64,000 nt of DNA from Bolinopsis microptera (taxonomy: Eukaryota > Ctenophora > Tentaculata > Lobata > Bolinopsidae), in assembly GCF_026151205.1 (NCBI RefSeq), contig NC_087084.1:8171394-8235393 (forward strand), in the 5' to 3' direction. Both the position numbers and the translations under genes were made by a program. Positions 1 to 11,260 of this stretch are shown one piece after another (within the stretch, counting starts at the first letter, position 1; the number at the start of each line of letters is the position of its first letter). The notes under the pieces are model-generated. The model made no database searches and had not been told where the DNA came from. It saw only the letters and a program-made list of their open reading frames with translations.

Positions 1-690
1 GTGTGTGTAACTAGCCACAGTCTTGCAACTTCGACTGAAACAAGGAGAAAAACAACTGGAGCTCACGTCGGATTAAAGCCTGTAAGTGTAACTGTAGGTG
101 ACACTTTATCTCAAATAGAACTAGATTAATTTCAATCACAGTTTTAGGGTCCGGTATAACCGGTTGTACTTTAGATTAGTAATTGTTATTCCCTAATTCA
201 TCTGACTCAAGTTTGAAGAACTTTTGGTAGCTAGGCTTATGCCACTGGTACTTGTATCAATTCTATCGGTCTACATGTGTACATTGTGAAGTTATGTACG
301 TATAACTAACATTATAAGCTAGGTATTATATCCAGGTATTATAGATGCGAATCGATAAAACGGAATACGACGGAGACTTGAAGTCGTCTATTCTCGATCA
401 GCGTGCCTTAAGGAATCTCTTAAAATACAAAGCCGAACCGCATGGAGAACGGCACTATGCACATTGCATAGTACAATTGCAAAGCGATGTATAAGACTGC
501 TATTTCAATTTGGTAACATCCCCGATTTTGATCACAAAGAATACTACTTAACATGTGCACGTTCGAGAACTTATAATAAATGTAGTTGTCACTTTGTAGC
601 CAGCTGGGCCCCTTCTTTTTTGAAGTCAATTTTATTCTCTAAAATGCGTTTTCTTTCCATTTTCATACAATTTATCATAAAGTATGGGCT
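1..690. other. No gene recognised
   Basis: AT-rich sequence at the left edge. The only open frames are short (under 90 codons), overlap each other on opposite strands and show no recognisable domain. I see no splice-supported exon and no RNA gene. Confidence 0.5.
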
Positions 691-1582
691 AATTGGCCCC
701 ACAAGTAGGAAGTAAAATAAGGACCTCTATGGCGGCCGAGATGGCTGACCTAAATTTTCACTGAAAATTTTTAATTTAAAAATTAATTATACAATTAATC
801 ACAAAATAAAAACAAATTTGAAAATGGTTTTTTTTTGCGCGTGGCCGAGATGGCTCACCTATATAAACGTACGTGCAAATCGTTTGAAAAATAAAAATCG
901 TTTTCAAAATCAAAACCGTTTTCAAAATCAAAAACGTTTTCAAAATCAAAATCAATATCGTTTTCAAAATCAAAATAGATACCGTTTTCAAAATCAAAAT
1001 CAATATCGTTTTCAAAATCAAAATCAATACCGTTTTTAAAATCAAAACCAATATCGTTTTTAAAATCAAAATCGATATCGTTTTTAAAGTCAAAATCAAT
1101 ATCGTTTTCAAAATGAAAATCAAAATTGAAATCAAAATCAAAATTAATCAAATCAAAATCAAAATCGAAATCAAAACCGTTTTCAAAATGAGAATTGTTT
1201 TTAATTTCAATATGAAAATCGTTTTTTATTTAAATTTTGAAATAATTTTAGAAATCAAATTCAAAATCGTTTTTATTTTGTGATTAATTGTATAATTAAT
1301 TTTTAAATTAAAAATTTTCAGTCAAAATTTAGGTGAGCCATCTCGGCCGCCATAGACGTACGGGCTAATCAGAGAGACGCACTCTAAACGTGATCTCTCC
1401 TGCGATAACCATAACAAATTTCCTCCATTACGTCCATTGGACGCGCACAGTCACGTGCGGGCAGTCACGTGCAGCGTGACTGCCAATCAGATTTTGTTAT
1501 TATTTTGAGTTGTCCGACTATTTTGAATCTATTTTGATTTGAACAGAGGTCCTTATTTTACTTCCTACTTGTGGGGCCAATT
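691..1582. mobile_element. Nested inverted-repeat (MITE-like) elements
   Basis: An outer inverted repeat of about 38 bp (691-728 and 1555-1582; core GGCCCCACAAGTAGGAAG) encloses an inner element at 729-1353 with arms of about 85 bp (729-812 and 1270-1353). The inner arms begin TGGCGGCCGAGATGG and are bounded by TA on both sides, as expected for a Tc1/mariner-type TA target duplication. There is no transposase, so this is non-autonomous. The inner core is a simple repeat. The outer element may be an older insertion into which the inner one jumped. Confidence 0.6.
877..1200. repeat. AAAATC-type simple repeat array
   Basis: Runs of TTTTCAAAATCAAAA-like units repeat imperfectly, with six-base AAAATC as the basic word. 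Long open frames on both strands here (QNQNRF and DFDFKNDI type peptides) are by-products of the repeat and not genes. Confidence 0.8.
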
Positions 1583-1848
1583 GTAAGCCGTGAATATGTG
1601 AATGAAAACAAGTAGATTTTGAGTCAACAGAATACATTTATATTTTATTGGTACATATAATCATTATCATCCTTAACAATAGTTTGCACTAATAGAAAGT
1701 TCAGTGAAATATAACGTAATAAAATATACAAAACGTTTTTAAATTTTTAAAAAAACGTCTATGCATTGTTTCCCCAAACAAGAATTTAGAAAGTAAGTTC
1801 TCCAAAATCATTTAACCAGGTTACAAAGAAACAGCCCTAGCGTTAAAG

Positions 1849-4073
1849 CTAGACACCAAGTCCTGAGATCACAGCTATAGTCGGGATTTCACTTTCTTCC
1901 GTCAACGACAGGGGACTGGGAGAGATGACAGTTCCAAAACAGGATCCAAGGCATAGAACTACGTTGTAGATCTTAGCAGCTTGTTCTGCAAGACCTCTGT
2001 TGTCCAGATTCCACTTTCCATAAAGATAAAACTTGCTGGGGTTATAGAGATTAAGATGACACGCCTCCCCTAGCCCCATTAGAATCAATCCTATCAACAA
2101 TTGGTAGGTGAAGTCCAAGAATCTAAAATCACTTGCTGTCGCTCCAAAAGCCACTACTGCTCCGCTTTAATACAATAAATTCCCCATTGTCATTGTGATG
2201 ATGACATCAAGCTTTTCAATTCTACCTGCAATGAAGCTCAAAATTAAAGCAGATGCAAATGAGAAAATTCCAAAGATGCGCAGTAATTGTACGGCTACAG
2301 AAAGGGAAAAGGTGGTGGATTGCACGATTCTCATCGGAAGCACATAGCCTATGAATTCGGCAACTATATTATTCAGGAACAGGACTACGTCAGGGAAGCG
2401 AAATGCAATTTTCTGTGACCAAAACGAAATAGATTGAGGGCGGATGCTATCATTTTCATATTTTGTCGAAGCTGAAGGCTTCTCCTCATCGGTGTATTCA
2501 ACTTTCTGTCGAGAACTTTCTTTCACTTTGATGTTTGTTAGCAGTGGTAGCACTAAAAGGGGAAAAATGTTGAAGGAGGCCATACCAATACTAACCAATA
2601 CCCATCCGCCAGCTACGAATAGCTCAGTTCCCAAAACTGATGCAACGAGTACCCCAAGTTGTGTGAAGCCGCTTATCAGGATCATCGCCTTCTTATCTTC
2701 CTTAAGATACAAATCCACTATACCGCCCTGAAATGGATTATTGATAAGCTTATCTGAAAACACTGATTAAAATTTGTAATAGTTGGCAGCGAGAAGCATA
2801 TGCTCTGTTCTGAACAAAGTTGAGGATGAAATATAAATAGGTTAAATAGCCGCTGATAGAATATTTACTGACCTGAACAAAAACATACAATGTGCCCATT
2901 GCAAGCCCTTGAAGACTCCTCAGAAATGCTATGGTTCCGAAAATAACAGGGGCTCCAGAGTTCGTATCTACTAAAACTTGAACCAGTGCCATCAAAGAGG
3001 TGCAGATCAAATTGAAAAGGCTTACACCAAGGAACTTTTTTAAAAGAGACGCATTTCTGACGGTTTTTGGTAGAACTAGAAAAACATAAGGGCCGACGGG
3101 GGCGGTTATAAGGGCTGCAGAGATAGAAGCAGTACCTGAAAGATATGACAATGATTTTTATTGTTTATTAGTGAACAAATTTATAATATTATATGATAGG
3201 GTTACAATTCAGATTTAAAGAAATGTAATTGTCTCTTCCTTCGTACTGCAGGTTTAGTGTTGTGAAATGTATCTATTTTGGGCCAAACTTGAAAGCTTTG
3301 AGTTTGACAATTGACATGTTTATTGTTTCATTGAATAACTAATCTCACCTATGATGGTATGGAGATCAGATTTCTCAAGAAAGTTTAAGTAAAATCCGGA
3401 GGGGTATTGTCTGGTCGTATATACCACGGTCATTCCAAGGCAAGCGAAAATCAATATGGTCATCCGATGACATGTTGTGAGCTCTGAAATGAAAAGTTAT
3501 AGAAAAAAATTAATTTTTAGAGTAACTTTGAATTTTTCTTGACATACGTTGCATGCCACTTTTCGCGCGCGAAGCGCGCGCCGCCGAAGAATTTTTCACA
3601 CCGAATATTAATGATGTACAAAATTTACGATATGAAATCATCACTTAAGAACCAAAGCAAGAACACCTTCACTTCCTATAAGAACTTCCTACATAAAAAC
3701 TACGTACGAAAATTTTTCTGTCAACGCTGCAAAATTATGGAACCTACTGCCAAGATCCGTCAACATACTCAAAGATCTTTCCATGTAATTCTCGACAAAA
3801 ATCATGACAATCCCCCAACGGCAGGCTACACTGCATGCTATCTGCAGCAACTCCTTTATACTTATAGACTGGAACCTCCTAGTCGGGTTAGGTGGTCTAC
3901 GTGATGTACGATGGCCCTGACCTTCTGGCTAAACTGTAAACCTCATCAAAGTATCAAAGTCAGTAATACTGAACCCTTACCTTCTGAACCTTGCTCAAAA
4001 TCTGCCGACACTGGTACTGGTGGTAGTGGTTTGTCTTCATTTTTCCCTTCTGAAGCTTTAAAGATGTCAGTTA
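1849..4073 (-). CDS. MFS transporter, SLC18-like, with in-frame stop
   Basis: Predicted 12-helix major facilitator protein of the plasma or vesicle membrane; substrate unknown. Four minus-strand exons agree in phase: 3981-4073, 3349-3483, 2873-3135 and 1849-2727. The first encodes a polar N-terminal tail, the others alternate hydrophobic helices with short loops. Helix text such as VILMGLGEAC-like stretches and the family layout resemble animal SLC18/SLC18B1-type carriers, but I cannot name the substrate. A further 5' exon holding the ATG must lie above 4073 and was not found. In the last exon a TAA at 2167-2169 interrupts the frame; the same frame continues downstream as transmembrane-rich sequence for another 101 codons to the stop at 1849-1851. 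No plausible intron removes the stop. It is either a recent pseudogene or null allele, a sequence error, or a readthrough site. Confidence 0.7.
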
Positions 4074-4079
4074 CTGTTA

Positions 4080-5340
4080 AAGTAGTATTTGCAAATATGA
4101 AATATAAAGTTAATTAATAGTAATTATCGAAACTGTAAACCTCGTTAAATTGGTTATATCTCGGTTTTTTGGACAAATTGTTTCCTCCCTCGATTCACGC
4201 TATAGCGAGGTATTACTGTATTTATTAAACATTTATTATCATTTATGTTACCAATATAACCATGGTTTTAAAAAGTGATTTAAATAATAGAAATTTGCAA
4301 ATGGACAACTTGCATGAATTGAATGAAATTAGAGATATAGCTGCATGCAACAGATGTTGGGAAAATCTTTTTCAAGGGTACAGTTTACCGCATTAAGGTA
4401 TTTTTAAAATCATTTTTGTCGGTAAGATCCTGTTTTATAATAATAATAATAATATAACTGAAACTGTTATGCTCTGACCTCTGTAATAATTAGTGAACTT
4501 TCCATTTCTCCTTAGAAAACCGTAATCATTATGATTAAACCCCCTCCTATAACGGGTGATACTCTTGATTCACGATGTCAATCCTTCGCATCTCGCCGAT
4601 CTGTGGTTGCGAGAAGCATTATTGGATCATGGATGCGCGCGCGCGACCCAGTAGTGCATCGCGCTACAAGCGTATACACATGGCTATGTGAAACCTCAAT
4701 CGGGTCATTTTCTATCTCCAGTTGGCTGACTTAATTAGTTGCAGGTCAGAAATTCGGTAAAAATGAAAAATGTAAAATTGTTTCACTATACGACGGTTGA
4801 TTAAAAAATTCTAGTCAAAATTGCAATTACATTTGACACTCTATACTGCTTCCAATACACTTTTATGAAATTGAAACTCGTTACCTGGGGACTTGACGGA
4901 TGTTACTCGTCTAAATTTCTTCGAAGTAGCGCGCGCCGCTTTCTTCTCGATGGCAAGTGCTACGAAGTAGCGCGCGCCGGGCCAAATCATTAACAATGGT
5001 CAACCCGGGGACCTCAGGCTATTATGTTCATAATCATATAAACATATTCGCCGCGCCGAATAGAGCTATTCGGCGGAATGACAGGCTGAGCGCGGCCCAG
5101 TAAGAAACTTGTAGTCGAACTCCAGGATTGGCACCATTTGTTTAAAAAAACTTTCAATGTTCGGGAATCCCGATTTCCGGGAAATTTTTTCCGATTTTCG
5201 GCCGGAATCCCGGGATTTATTTCGGTCGGGATTCCCGGGATTTAAAAATGAGATCGGGACTGACTTCACTAATAGTAATACGACCCCCTGTAGAGTTTCT
5301 ACGATTCAGGGCAGCCGTGCACTCGTCAGTTGTCAAACGT
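4080..5340. other. Intergenic AT-rich DNA with short repeats
   Basis: No supported gene. It contains two nearby copies of a GAAGTAGCGCGCGCCG motif (about 4924 and 4964), alternating-CG stretches near 4635, and a run of related CCCGGGATT motifs at 5165-5245. Confidence 0.5.
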
Positions 5341-5351
5341 ACGACAAAGAA

Positions 5352-5436
5352 ATTTCAGCTTCAAAAACTGAAAATGGGACAGAGTATGGTGTATGGGACA
5401 GTATGATTTTCCAATTTTTTTCGAGATTTTGACTTC
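5352..5436 (+). repeat. Dispersed repeat, copy 1 (second copy at ~15683-15768)
   Basis: This 85-bp block, containing GAAAATGGGACAGAGTATG, is nearly identical and in the same orientation at about 15683-15768. The two copies flank the interval that contains the AlkB-SGNH frame and two LINEs. The element type is unknown. Confidence 0.7.
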
Positions 5437-5499
5437 TGTCATAGTGTCAAATGTGTGTTCACTTCACTGTTCACAGTTCAGAAATTTTCATATCTGAAA

Positions 5500-5690
5500 A
5501 TGGGCGCTCCTACTAAATCGCTCGCCCAAATTTTAAGAAAATTCTTGTGAAAAGGCCCTTTGGGTAAGAAATTGATCTGAATCGGTGTATTTTTGGACGC
5601 TGATTCCGAATCACCCCCATGACATAGGGTAAAAATGCTTCCCTGGAGAGTTATGGGCAAAAAACCGTTTTGGTCACGTGACAGGCTAGT
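5500..5690 (+). repeat. Dispersed repeat shared with 57264-57432
   Basis: About 170-190 bp, from CTACTAAATCGCTCGCCC to CCGTTTTGGTCACG, recurs at 57264-57432 with few changes. At both places it lies directly upstream of retrotransposon coding sequence: the AlkB-SGNH frame here, and a LINE endonuclease frame at 57.4 kb. It could be a shared LINE 5' region or simply a mobile repeat. Confidence 0.75.
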
Positions 5691-5715
5691 AAAACATGAA
5701 TTCGATTGTTTAGGG

Positions 5716-5805
5716 CTCGGGTTAGGGTTAGGGTTGTGGTAAGGGTTATAGATAGCTTCAAGGTTATGGTTACTGTTAGGGTTAGGGTTGGGATTAGGGT
5801 TTATG
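5716..5805 (+). repeat. Interstitial telomere-like TTAGGG repeats
   Basis: About 90 bp of degenerate TTAGGG units (GGGTTAGGGTTAGGGTT and variants), oriented G-rich on the plus strand. It sits between the dispersed repeat and the AlkB-SGNH reading frame. It is too short and degenerate to be a telomere. Confidence 0.8.
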
Positions 5806-5808
5806 TAA

Positions 5809-7329
5809 AACCGTTTTGTACGGCTGCAAAAAATAAAAAAACCAAAGTCATGTAATGAGAAGTTCATCAAAGCTCGAGGCAAAATACGTAAAAGTAACTC
5901 GCTTACTGAACATTTTAAACAAGTAGTCATAGAAGACAGTACCGACTTAACACACGATCTCAACAAATTAACCTCTAATTTTGCGAGGCACGTGTCGGAA
6001 GCAAACAAACAACTGGAGCAGCTGAAGGAGAACGTAGTCCGTGCCCAGACGCTCGTTAAAGACCTACAACAGCCAGCAGCTCCTGCAGCCCGTGACGTCC
6101 CCCTCCTGCCGACTCCTGCCATCCTACCTACACCATCCTCAACAACTCGCAGTACTAGTAACCTGGAGCCTGAAGGTATCATGCCTTATACACTTTATGC
6201 AGAAAATTTATTTAAACAGTTTCAAGCTGCGCATTTGGACAACAACACAACATATGACCGCAATTTTGGAAATAGGAAAGTTGCCCACTATGGGAACATG
6301 CCTTATGAGTATGCTGGAGGCCGCCATGTGGCACGTGAAATCAGCACCAACACTTATCTGGCGAATATTGTTGGTCATTTGAACTCCCTATTCCCTGACC
6401 AGGCCAAACCGTTCAACAGTTTCCTCGTGACCAAATATGATAACCATATCTCACACATCCCGCCACACAGTGATAACGAGCCATCAATAGACCCAGAAAG
6501 CACCATTCTAACCATCACGCTGGGTGCCCCTCGCCCCGTAGTGTTCAGAATAAAACCACCTGGTAGCTATAAGCGGTTCTCCCTGACCCCAGAACATGGG
6601 TCAATGTACACGATGACTCGGGCTAGCCAGGATGTGTTTGACCACAGTGTACCCCGGGTCAAGGAACAAAATTTCTCTGGCACTAGAATTAGCATTACCT
6701 GCAGGGTCCTCCGCCATGCATCAGCACCATACCAGAGGGGTAATTCTAGTCATGCTCGGCCTAAAAGGGTGTTGATTCTTTCAGATTCGAAGAATAAGTC
6801 GTTTGATTGTTCCACATTGCATGAGCCAGTTGTTGCCTTCAGAGAGGATCTCTTTCATCTGCGGGATCTACACCAGCACTGCAGATCCATTGAGCAGGCT
6901 GATGTTGTTCTCCTCTCTGCGGGCATCAACGACCTCAGAAAACACCGCGTTCACCCCTCGACTCTACACAACTTTGTTGAACGCTCAGTGAATCAATATA
7001 AAAACACTAAGTTCATTTTTGATTCAATTTCACCTCTCAACATGAGCGCCGACAGATTCAACAACATGAACAAATCTATCGACCAGCTGAACATGACATT
7101 GTTCGAACTTTCAGTTCATACTTCTAACTTCAAACTGTTTGATAACTTGAAATTTGGCACCTCACACCTGGCACGAGATGGCCTTCACTTTAATTTGTCT
7201 GGTCAATCCGTGCTACCTGAGTGTTGGGTTCACTGCATTCTACTTTCTCTAGGACTAAAGAGAGGATATCTGCCCCTGCGGCGCCAGTATAGAAATTTAT
7301 TATGTCAGTTTTCTTTTCGTGTTAAGTGA
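5809..7329 (+). CDS. AlkB-like dioxygenase fused to SGNH esterase; likely retrotransposon ORF1
   Basis: The frame is open from 5809 to the TAG/TGA-bounded end at 7329 (506 codons), but no ATG precedes 6181, so the 5' end is probably truncated. The first ~100 residues are basic and coiled-coil-like. Numbering from 5992, residues ~95-240 form an AlkB-family Fe(II)/2-oxoglutarate dioxygenase: KYDNHISHIPPHSDNEP carries the HxD iron motif (H159, D161), VFDHSVPR the second His (H218), and TRISITCR the 2-oxoglutarate arginines. Residues ~258-405 form an SGNH/GDSL hydrolase: ILSDSKN (block I Ser), GINDL (block III Gly-Asn) and DGLHFN (block V Asp-His). Esterase domains are known in ORF1 of CR1-type LINEs; AlkB proteins demethylate nucleic acids. 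Their fusion suggests a LINE ORF1 that acts on element RNA. No reverse transcriptase follows directly. Confidence 0.75.
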   Translation, partial: NRFVRLQKIKKPKSCNEKFIKARGKIRKSNSLTEHFKQVVIEDSTDLTHDLNKLTSNFARHVSEANKQLEQLKENVVRAQTLVKDLQQPAAPAARDVPLLPTPAILPTPSSTTRSTSNLEPEGIMPYTLYAENLFKQFQAAHLDNNTTYDRNFGNRKVAHYGNMPYEYAGGRHVAREISTNTYLANIVGHLNSLFPDQAKPFNSFLVTKYDNHISHIPPHSDNEPSIDPESTILTITLGAPRPVVFRIKPPGSYKRFSLTPEHGSMYTMTRASQDVFDHSVPRVKEQNFSGTRISITCRVLRHASAPYQRGNSSHARPKRVLILSDSKNKSFDCSTLHEPVVAFREDLFHLRDLHQHCRSIEQADVVLLSAGINDLRKHRVHPSTLHNFVERSVNQYKNTKFIFDSISPLNMSADRFNNMNKSIDQLNMTLFELSVHTSNFKLFDNLKFGTSHLARDGLHFNLSGQSVLPECWVHCILLSLGLKRGYLPLRRQYRNLLCQFSFRVK

Positions 7330-8065
7330 TTAATCTTTATGATAGAATTGCTGCACTACTTAACAATTTCACTCAAGAACAGAACAAGACCGACTAAACA
7401 AGCATGTAGCTGACAGAACAAACTGCGGAAATGGTCACCTTATAAATCCACCATAATAACCTGTAAACTAAATTCGAACAAATTTCAGCCTAAGTTATAC
7501 CTAAATAATATCACGTATAATTTTAATTCATCATGAGCCTCAATATTAGTCCAGCATCTATGTCCATCACTCTTCGAATGAGCTGATTGGCTGATCACAT
7601 CTTATCTAATCTAAGACGAGTTATCTCCGTTTCTCAGAATATTGCTTATTTTCTCAATTTAAATAGATGAAAATGAATTCTACAGTTACGTGATTATATC
7701 ACATAACTGATTATGATAGTATAACTAATCACGGACGGGCGTTGATCACGCAAACAAACTGGACACGGACGACAATAATACAAGTACAAATTACACACCG
7801 TAAAGGGAATTATTGCTCCACAGTCGGTCGTTTTATTGTTAGATTTCACATGATTGAGTTAGAAACATATAGAAAACGTATTGGCTACTTTAATAATAGC
7901 CACTCAAACAAGAAGAGAACAAAGAAAATTCAGTAATACACTCCACACCCGTTCAAAACTCATTCAAACCACATCACATATGTCTTGCTTTCATGTACTA
8001 TTATTTCGTCCTTGTTCACAGTGCTGGCAAGCACGACCGGTGCATTTATTGTGGGTATACTATGT
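7330..8065. other. AT-rich DNA, no gene seen
   Basis: No open frame with domain similarity. It may include 3' flank of the element carrying the AlkB-SGNH frame, but no polyA tail or target duplication marks an end. Confidence 0.4.
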
Positions 8066-8147
8066 ACCCCCTTTACTATTATACCCCCTTTACTATTATA
8101 CCCCCTTTACTATTATACCCCCTTTACTATTATACCCCCTTTGGTAC
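8066..8147 (+). repeat. 17-bp minisatellite
   Basis: Four perfect tandem copies of ACCCCCTTTACTATTAT followed by a partial copy. It sits about 110 bp before the truncated LINE insertion. Confidence 0.95.
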
Positions 8148-8254
8148 ACGTTACAAGCCTCTTTCGTGCACGCGAAGCGTGCACTCCGGCAGGAGTTTTT
8201 CAGGCATTAAGACTCATCGGAAGTCGTTCAGCAGATTTATTTTTAGTTCAAAAC

Positions 8255-9938
8255 ATTCTAATTTGAAAAAAGCTAAGGCATCCCTTATGCAATGTAGAAG
8301 AGCTGTCGGCCCCACTTGGGGTATGAGCCCTAAAACATGCAAATGGATGTACACCGCTGTAATCAGACCTATTCTATCATACTGCTGTAGTATATGGATT
8401 AGAGCAACCCAAACAGACACCAACGCGAGGAAGTTCAAACGAGTTCAGGCATTGGCATTGAGAATGATGTCTGGTGCCATGCCTAGTACTCCCTTCATCG
8501 CACTGAACCACCTCACTAACACTCCAGATATCATACTTTTCCTGAGAGGTGAAGCAGCAAAGGGCACAGCCAGGCTTCAAGCCTATGGAAGCCTAACCCT
8601 CGAAACTATCGCCCCCAGAAAAGGTACCATCACAACTCACACCACTATCAACAAACAATTCATGGTAGATCTCAACATACCACCCAAAGCAGAGAGAGAC
8701 CTATCTATACCAACCATGATGCTTGAACGACGCTTCACGGTCACCACTCCTGGAGCTGACAACATTGGATATAGAGGCTCACTCCAAAACACCATCGACA
8801 ACATCCCCAGTGAAACCATCACCTGCTACACAGACGGGTCACGCACAGACTCAGGTAGCGGGACTGGTTATATTATCACCACAGACAACAACAACACTAC
8901 ACTAGATGAAAGATCATTCAAGCTTCCCGATTATTGCACCGTTTATCAAACAGAACTCACTGCCATCATCGAAGCTTGTAAATATCTATCAACTTATACA
9001 AACACACACATCATCATATGGTCAGACAGTCTCTCCTCTATTCAAGCCATATCCTCACCTTCAACGAGGAGTAGGACTACTAGAGACTGTTACGACACCC
9101 TCAATACACTCGGATCCACTAACACCTTAGAGATCAGATGGATAGCTGCACACATTGGATTGTGGGGTAATGAAAAAGCAGACGAGCTGGCCAAAAATGG
9201 TACAACCAGTGAATCCACTTTGAATTGCCCAATTCCACAATCTTACATCAAACGCCTGATCAACGACAAAGTCACAAAACTTAATCAAGAATCATGGATT
9301 ACCGATGGTCCCAGACACACTAAACTGACACTTGGACATAAAAACATCAACATCATCAAAAATCTCAACACTACACTCAGTAACAACAGACAAAATTATA
9401 GAACTGCAGTGCACCTCATCACGGGACATTGTGGCCTCAACAAACACCTACATACCATTCGCAAATCAGACACAAGTGCTTGTCCTAAATGCGGCGACGA
9501 AGAGGAGACTGTCTCACACTTTCTCGGACAGTGCCCGGCTATTGCCCAAATAAGAGGTCAATATTTCCGGGACTACTACCTCTCTGTCAATGACATATTC
9601 GACAACCAACACATCTCCACCATTGTCAACTTTACAAACCACACTAAACGCTTAGTGGTGCCAGAGGAGTTGGACCAGACAGGTGTAACATAGCGACTAC
9701 TTTAACGCCGTCTTATTTCGCCTCTCTCTTCCACACTCAACCACCACTTAAGCGTTTATCTATGACACACCCCACAACACTTACCATCATCCTTGATTAC
9801 ACATCTTGATTCCACTGGCATCCTCCCACAGGACTGCCATACCCCAGAGGTAGGCAAAGCATTCATATGCTATCCTCTCGTGGGCCAACCAGGCCCAGCC
9901 TCTCTAAAAAAAAAAAAAAAAAAAAAATTCTAATTTGA
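8255..9938 (+). mobile_element. 5'-truncated LINE insertion with 12-bp target duplication
   Basis: The 12-bp direct repeat ATTCTAATTTGA lies at 8255-8266 and 9927-9938. Between them are the 3' part of a LINE, a 3' UTR of about 210 bp and a pure A tail at 9906-9926. This is the signature of target-primed reverse transcription with 5' truncation. The exact duplication and uninterrupted frame suggest a young insertion. Confidence 0.93.
8268..9693 (+). CDS. LINE ORF2 C-terminal part: RT thumb, RNase H, Zn knuckle
   Basis: The frame enters at the truncation point and runs uninterrupted to the stop at 9691-9693. The first ~90 codons are the RT thumb (RRAVGPTWGMSPKTCKWMYT, PILSYCCSIW). The RNase H domain follows with its acidic residues in YTDGSRTDSG (~8828), QTELTAIIEA (~8948) and WSDSLSSIQA (~9020), and the His/Asp block AAHIGLWGNEKADELAK (~9150-9195). 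Near the end CPKCGDEEETVSHFLGQCP is a CCHC-like knuckle. RNase H downstream of RT is typical of I/Jockey-group LINEs. The open frame continuing upstream to 7993 is not part of the element. No endonuclease or RT palm is present, so this copy cannot mobilise itself. Confidence 0.9.
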
Positions 9939-11260
9939 TGTCAAAGATGACAGGAATAAAAAATAGTTATGTTGAGATTTTTAAGAAATTTGCATAAAAT
10001 ACTCGCCAGCACTGTTATACGAAATTCGGTAAAAAACCCAAAATCGCCATATTCAGGTGCCTTAAAAACCATGTTAAAATCGAGTTAGAGATCTGAAATT
10101 TTTCAGGGCGTCTAGACGTTGACCAAATCGACTGCAAAAAAAGTTTCAGGTTTCAGGAACATCGGGAAGTGGGTTTTCTAGAACCCCTGTTTTACGACAG
10201 ATTGTCGGGACATAAACATACATACAGATATACATATATATTCAGGGATAGACGCTTTGCCAGTCAATTGTAGCCTGTATTTAATTGTCCGTAGATTCAA
10301 AAGTATAAAAGATACAGCCAATTCCGACCACAGGTCTTGAAAATAATTGTTTACACTTTAGTTTACATTGTATAAACAAATTATTTGACGTCATGAACAC
10401 CCCTTGATGACGTCATCAAGTTAACCGTTTTTAAAACTTGATTTTTGACAAAGTAATAACTTTTAAAAATGATTTTACACCATTAAAAAGTAATTTTATT
10501 CAAAATCTGAGGAAATTTTTATCTTAGATAATTGGTCAAGCATTCTGAAAATCTACCGGAAAGTTTTTCTAGCTTGCTCCTTCATAAAGATATTCGTCAT
10601 TGAAGTTTGTGTTTTTTTGAAGAATTATTTTATAAAAACGTCAATTTTGCGATTTAGTATTCTCTGGTGTTGGGCCATGCCTTGGGTTGTGGAGCTCAGT
10701 TCTGCTTCCTATAGATATAAATTGTGCATTAGGCTAGTTTTAAAGTTAAAAATCGAAAAGTTACACACGTGGGGACACGCCCAAATTGATAAAAATTGCT
10801 AAAATCACTGAAAATTGCTGTTTTCGTCATTTTCTGTCAACTTTAGAGTGCCGTTGTGATAACAGTTCTTCTTGAAATACTTTGAAACTTTGCATGCTTA
10901 TCAAACTATATATACAACAATTACATGCAAAATTTTACGGTCATTCAATATTGGATGCGCACGCAACGTCCGCTCAAAGTTTGCACGTGCGAAAGGTGAG
11001 AATTTTGCTCATTTGTGATTTCCAACAAATTCTGCTTTGCCACGACAGTTTAATGTCATTATAAATGAATTTAATGCCAACTTGAATGAGTATTAAGTGG
11101 CATATTCAGTCAGTGATCGACCGCTATGCTTACCTAAACACAAAGAAATGTTTTTAAAGGAAAAATTTCGAAATTGTTGAAACTTCCTCCTTATTAATGA
11201 AGATATCAGTTTATATTTCGACTTTATAAAGTACCCTGACATTATAATCAAAAAGAGATG
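9939..11260. other. AT-rich DNA, no gene seen
   Basis: About 1.3 kb without a supported gene. It contains a GACGTCATGAAC / GATGACGTCATC pair near 10388-10420 and several unconvincing 60-codon frames. Likely decayed repeat sequence. Confidence 0.4.

Noticed and set aside
776-1151. Isoleucine/lysine and Asp/Phe repeat frames
   Set aside because: Generated by the AAAATC simple repeat in a MITE.
5478-6182. 234-codon minus frame with NPNPNPNS
   Set aside because: Spans telomere-like repeats and lies antisense to the AlkB-SGNH frame; no domain.
7993-8266. N-terminal extension of the RNase H LINE frame
   Set aside because: The target duplication at 8255-8266 shows the element begins at 8267; the upstream open frame is chance and minisatellite.
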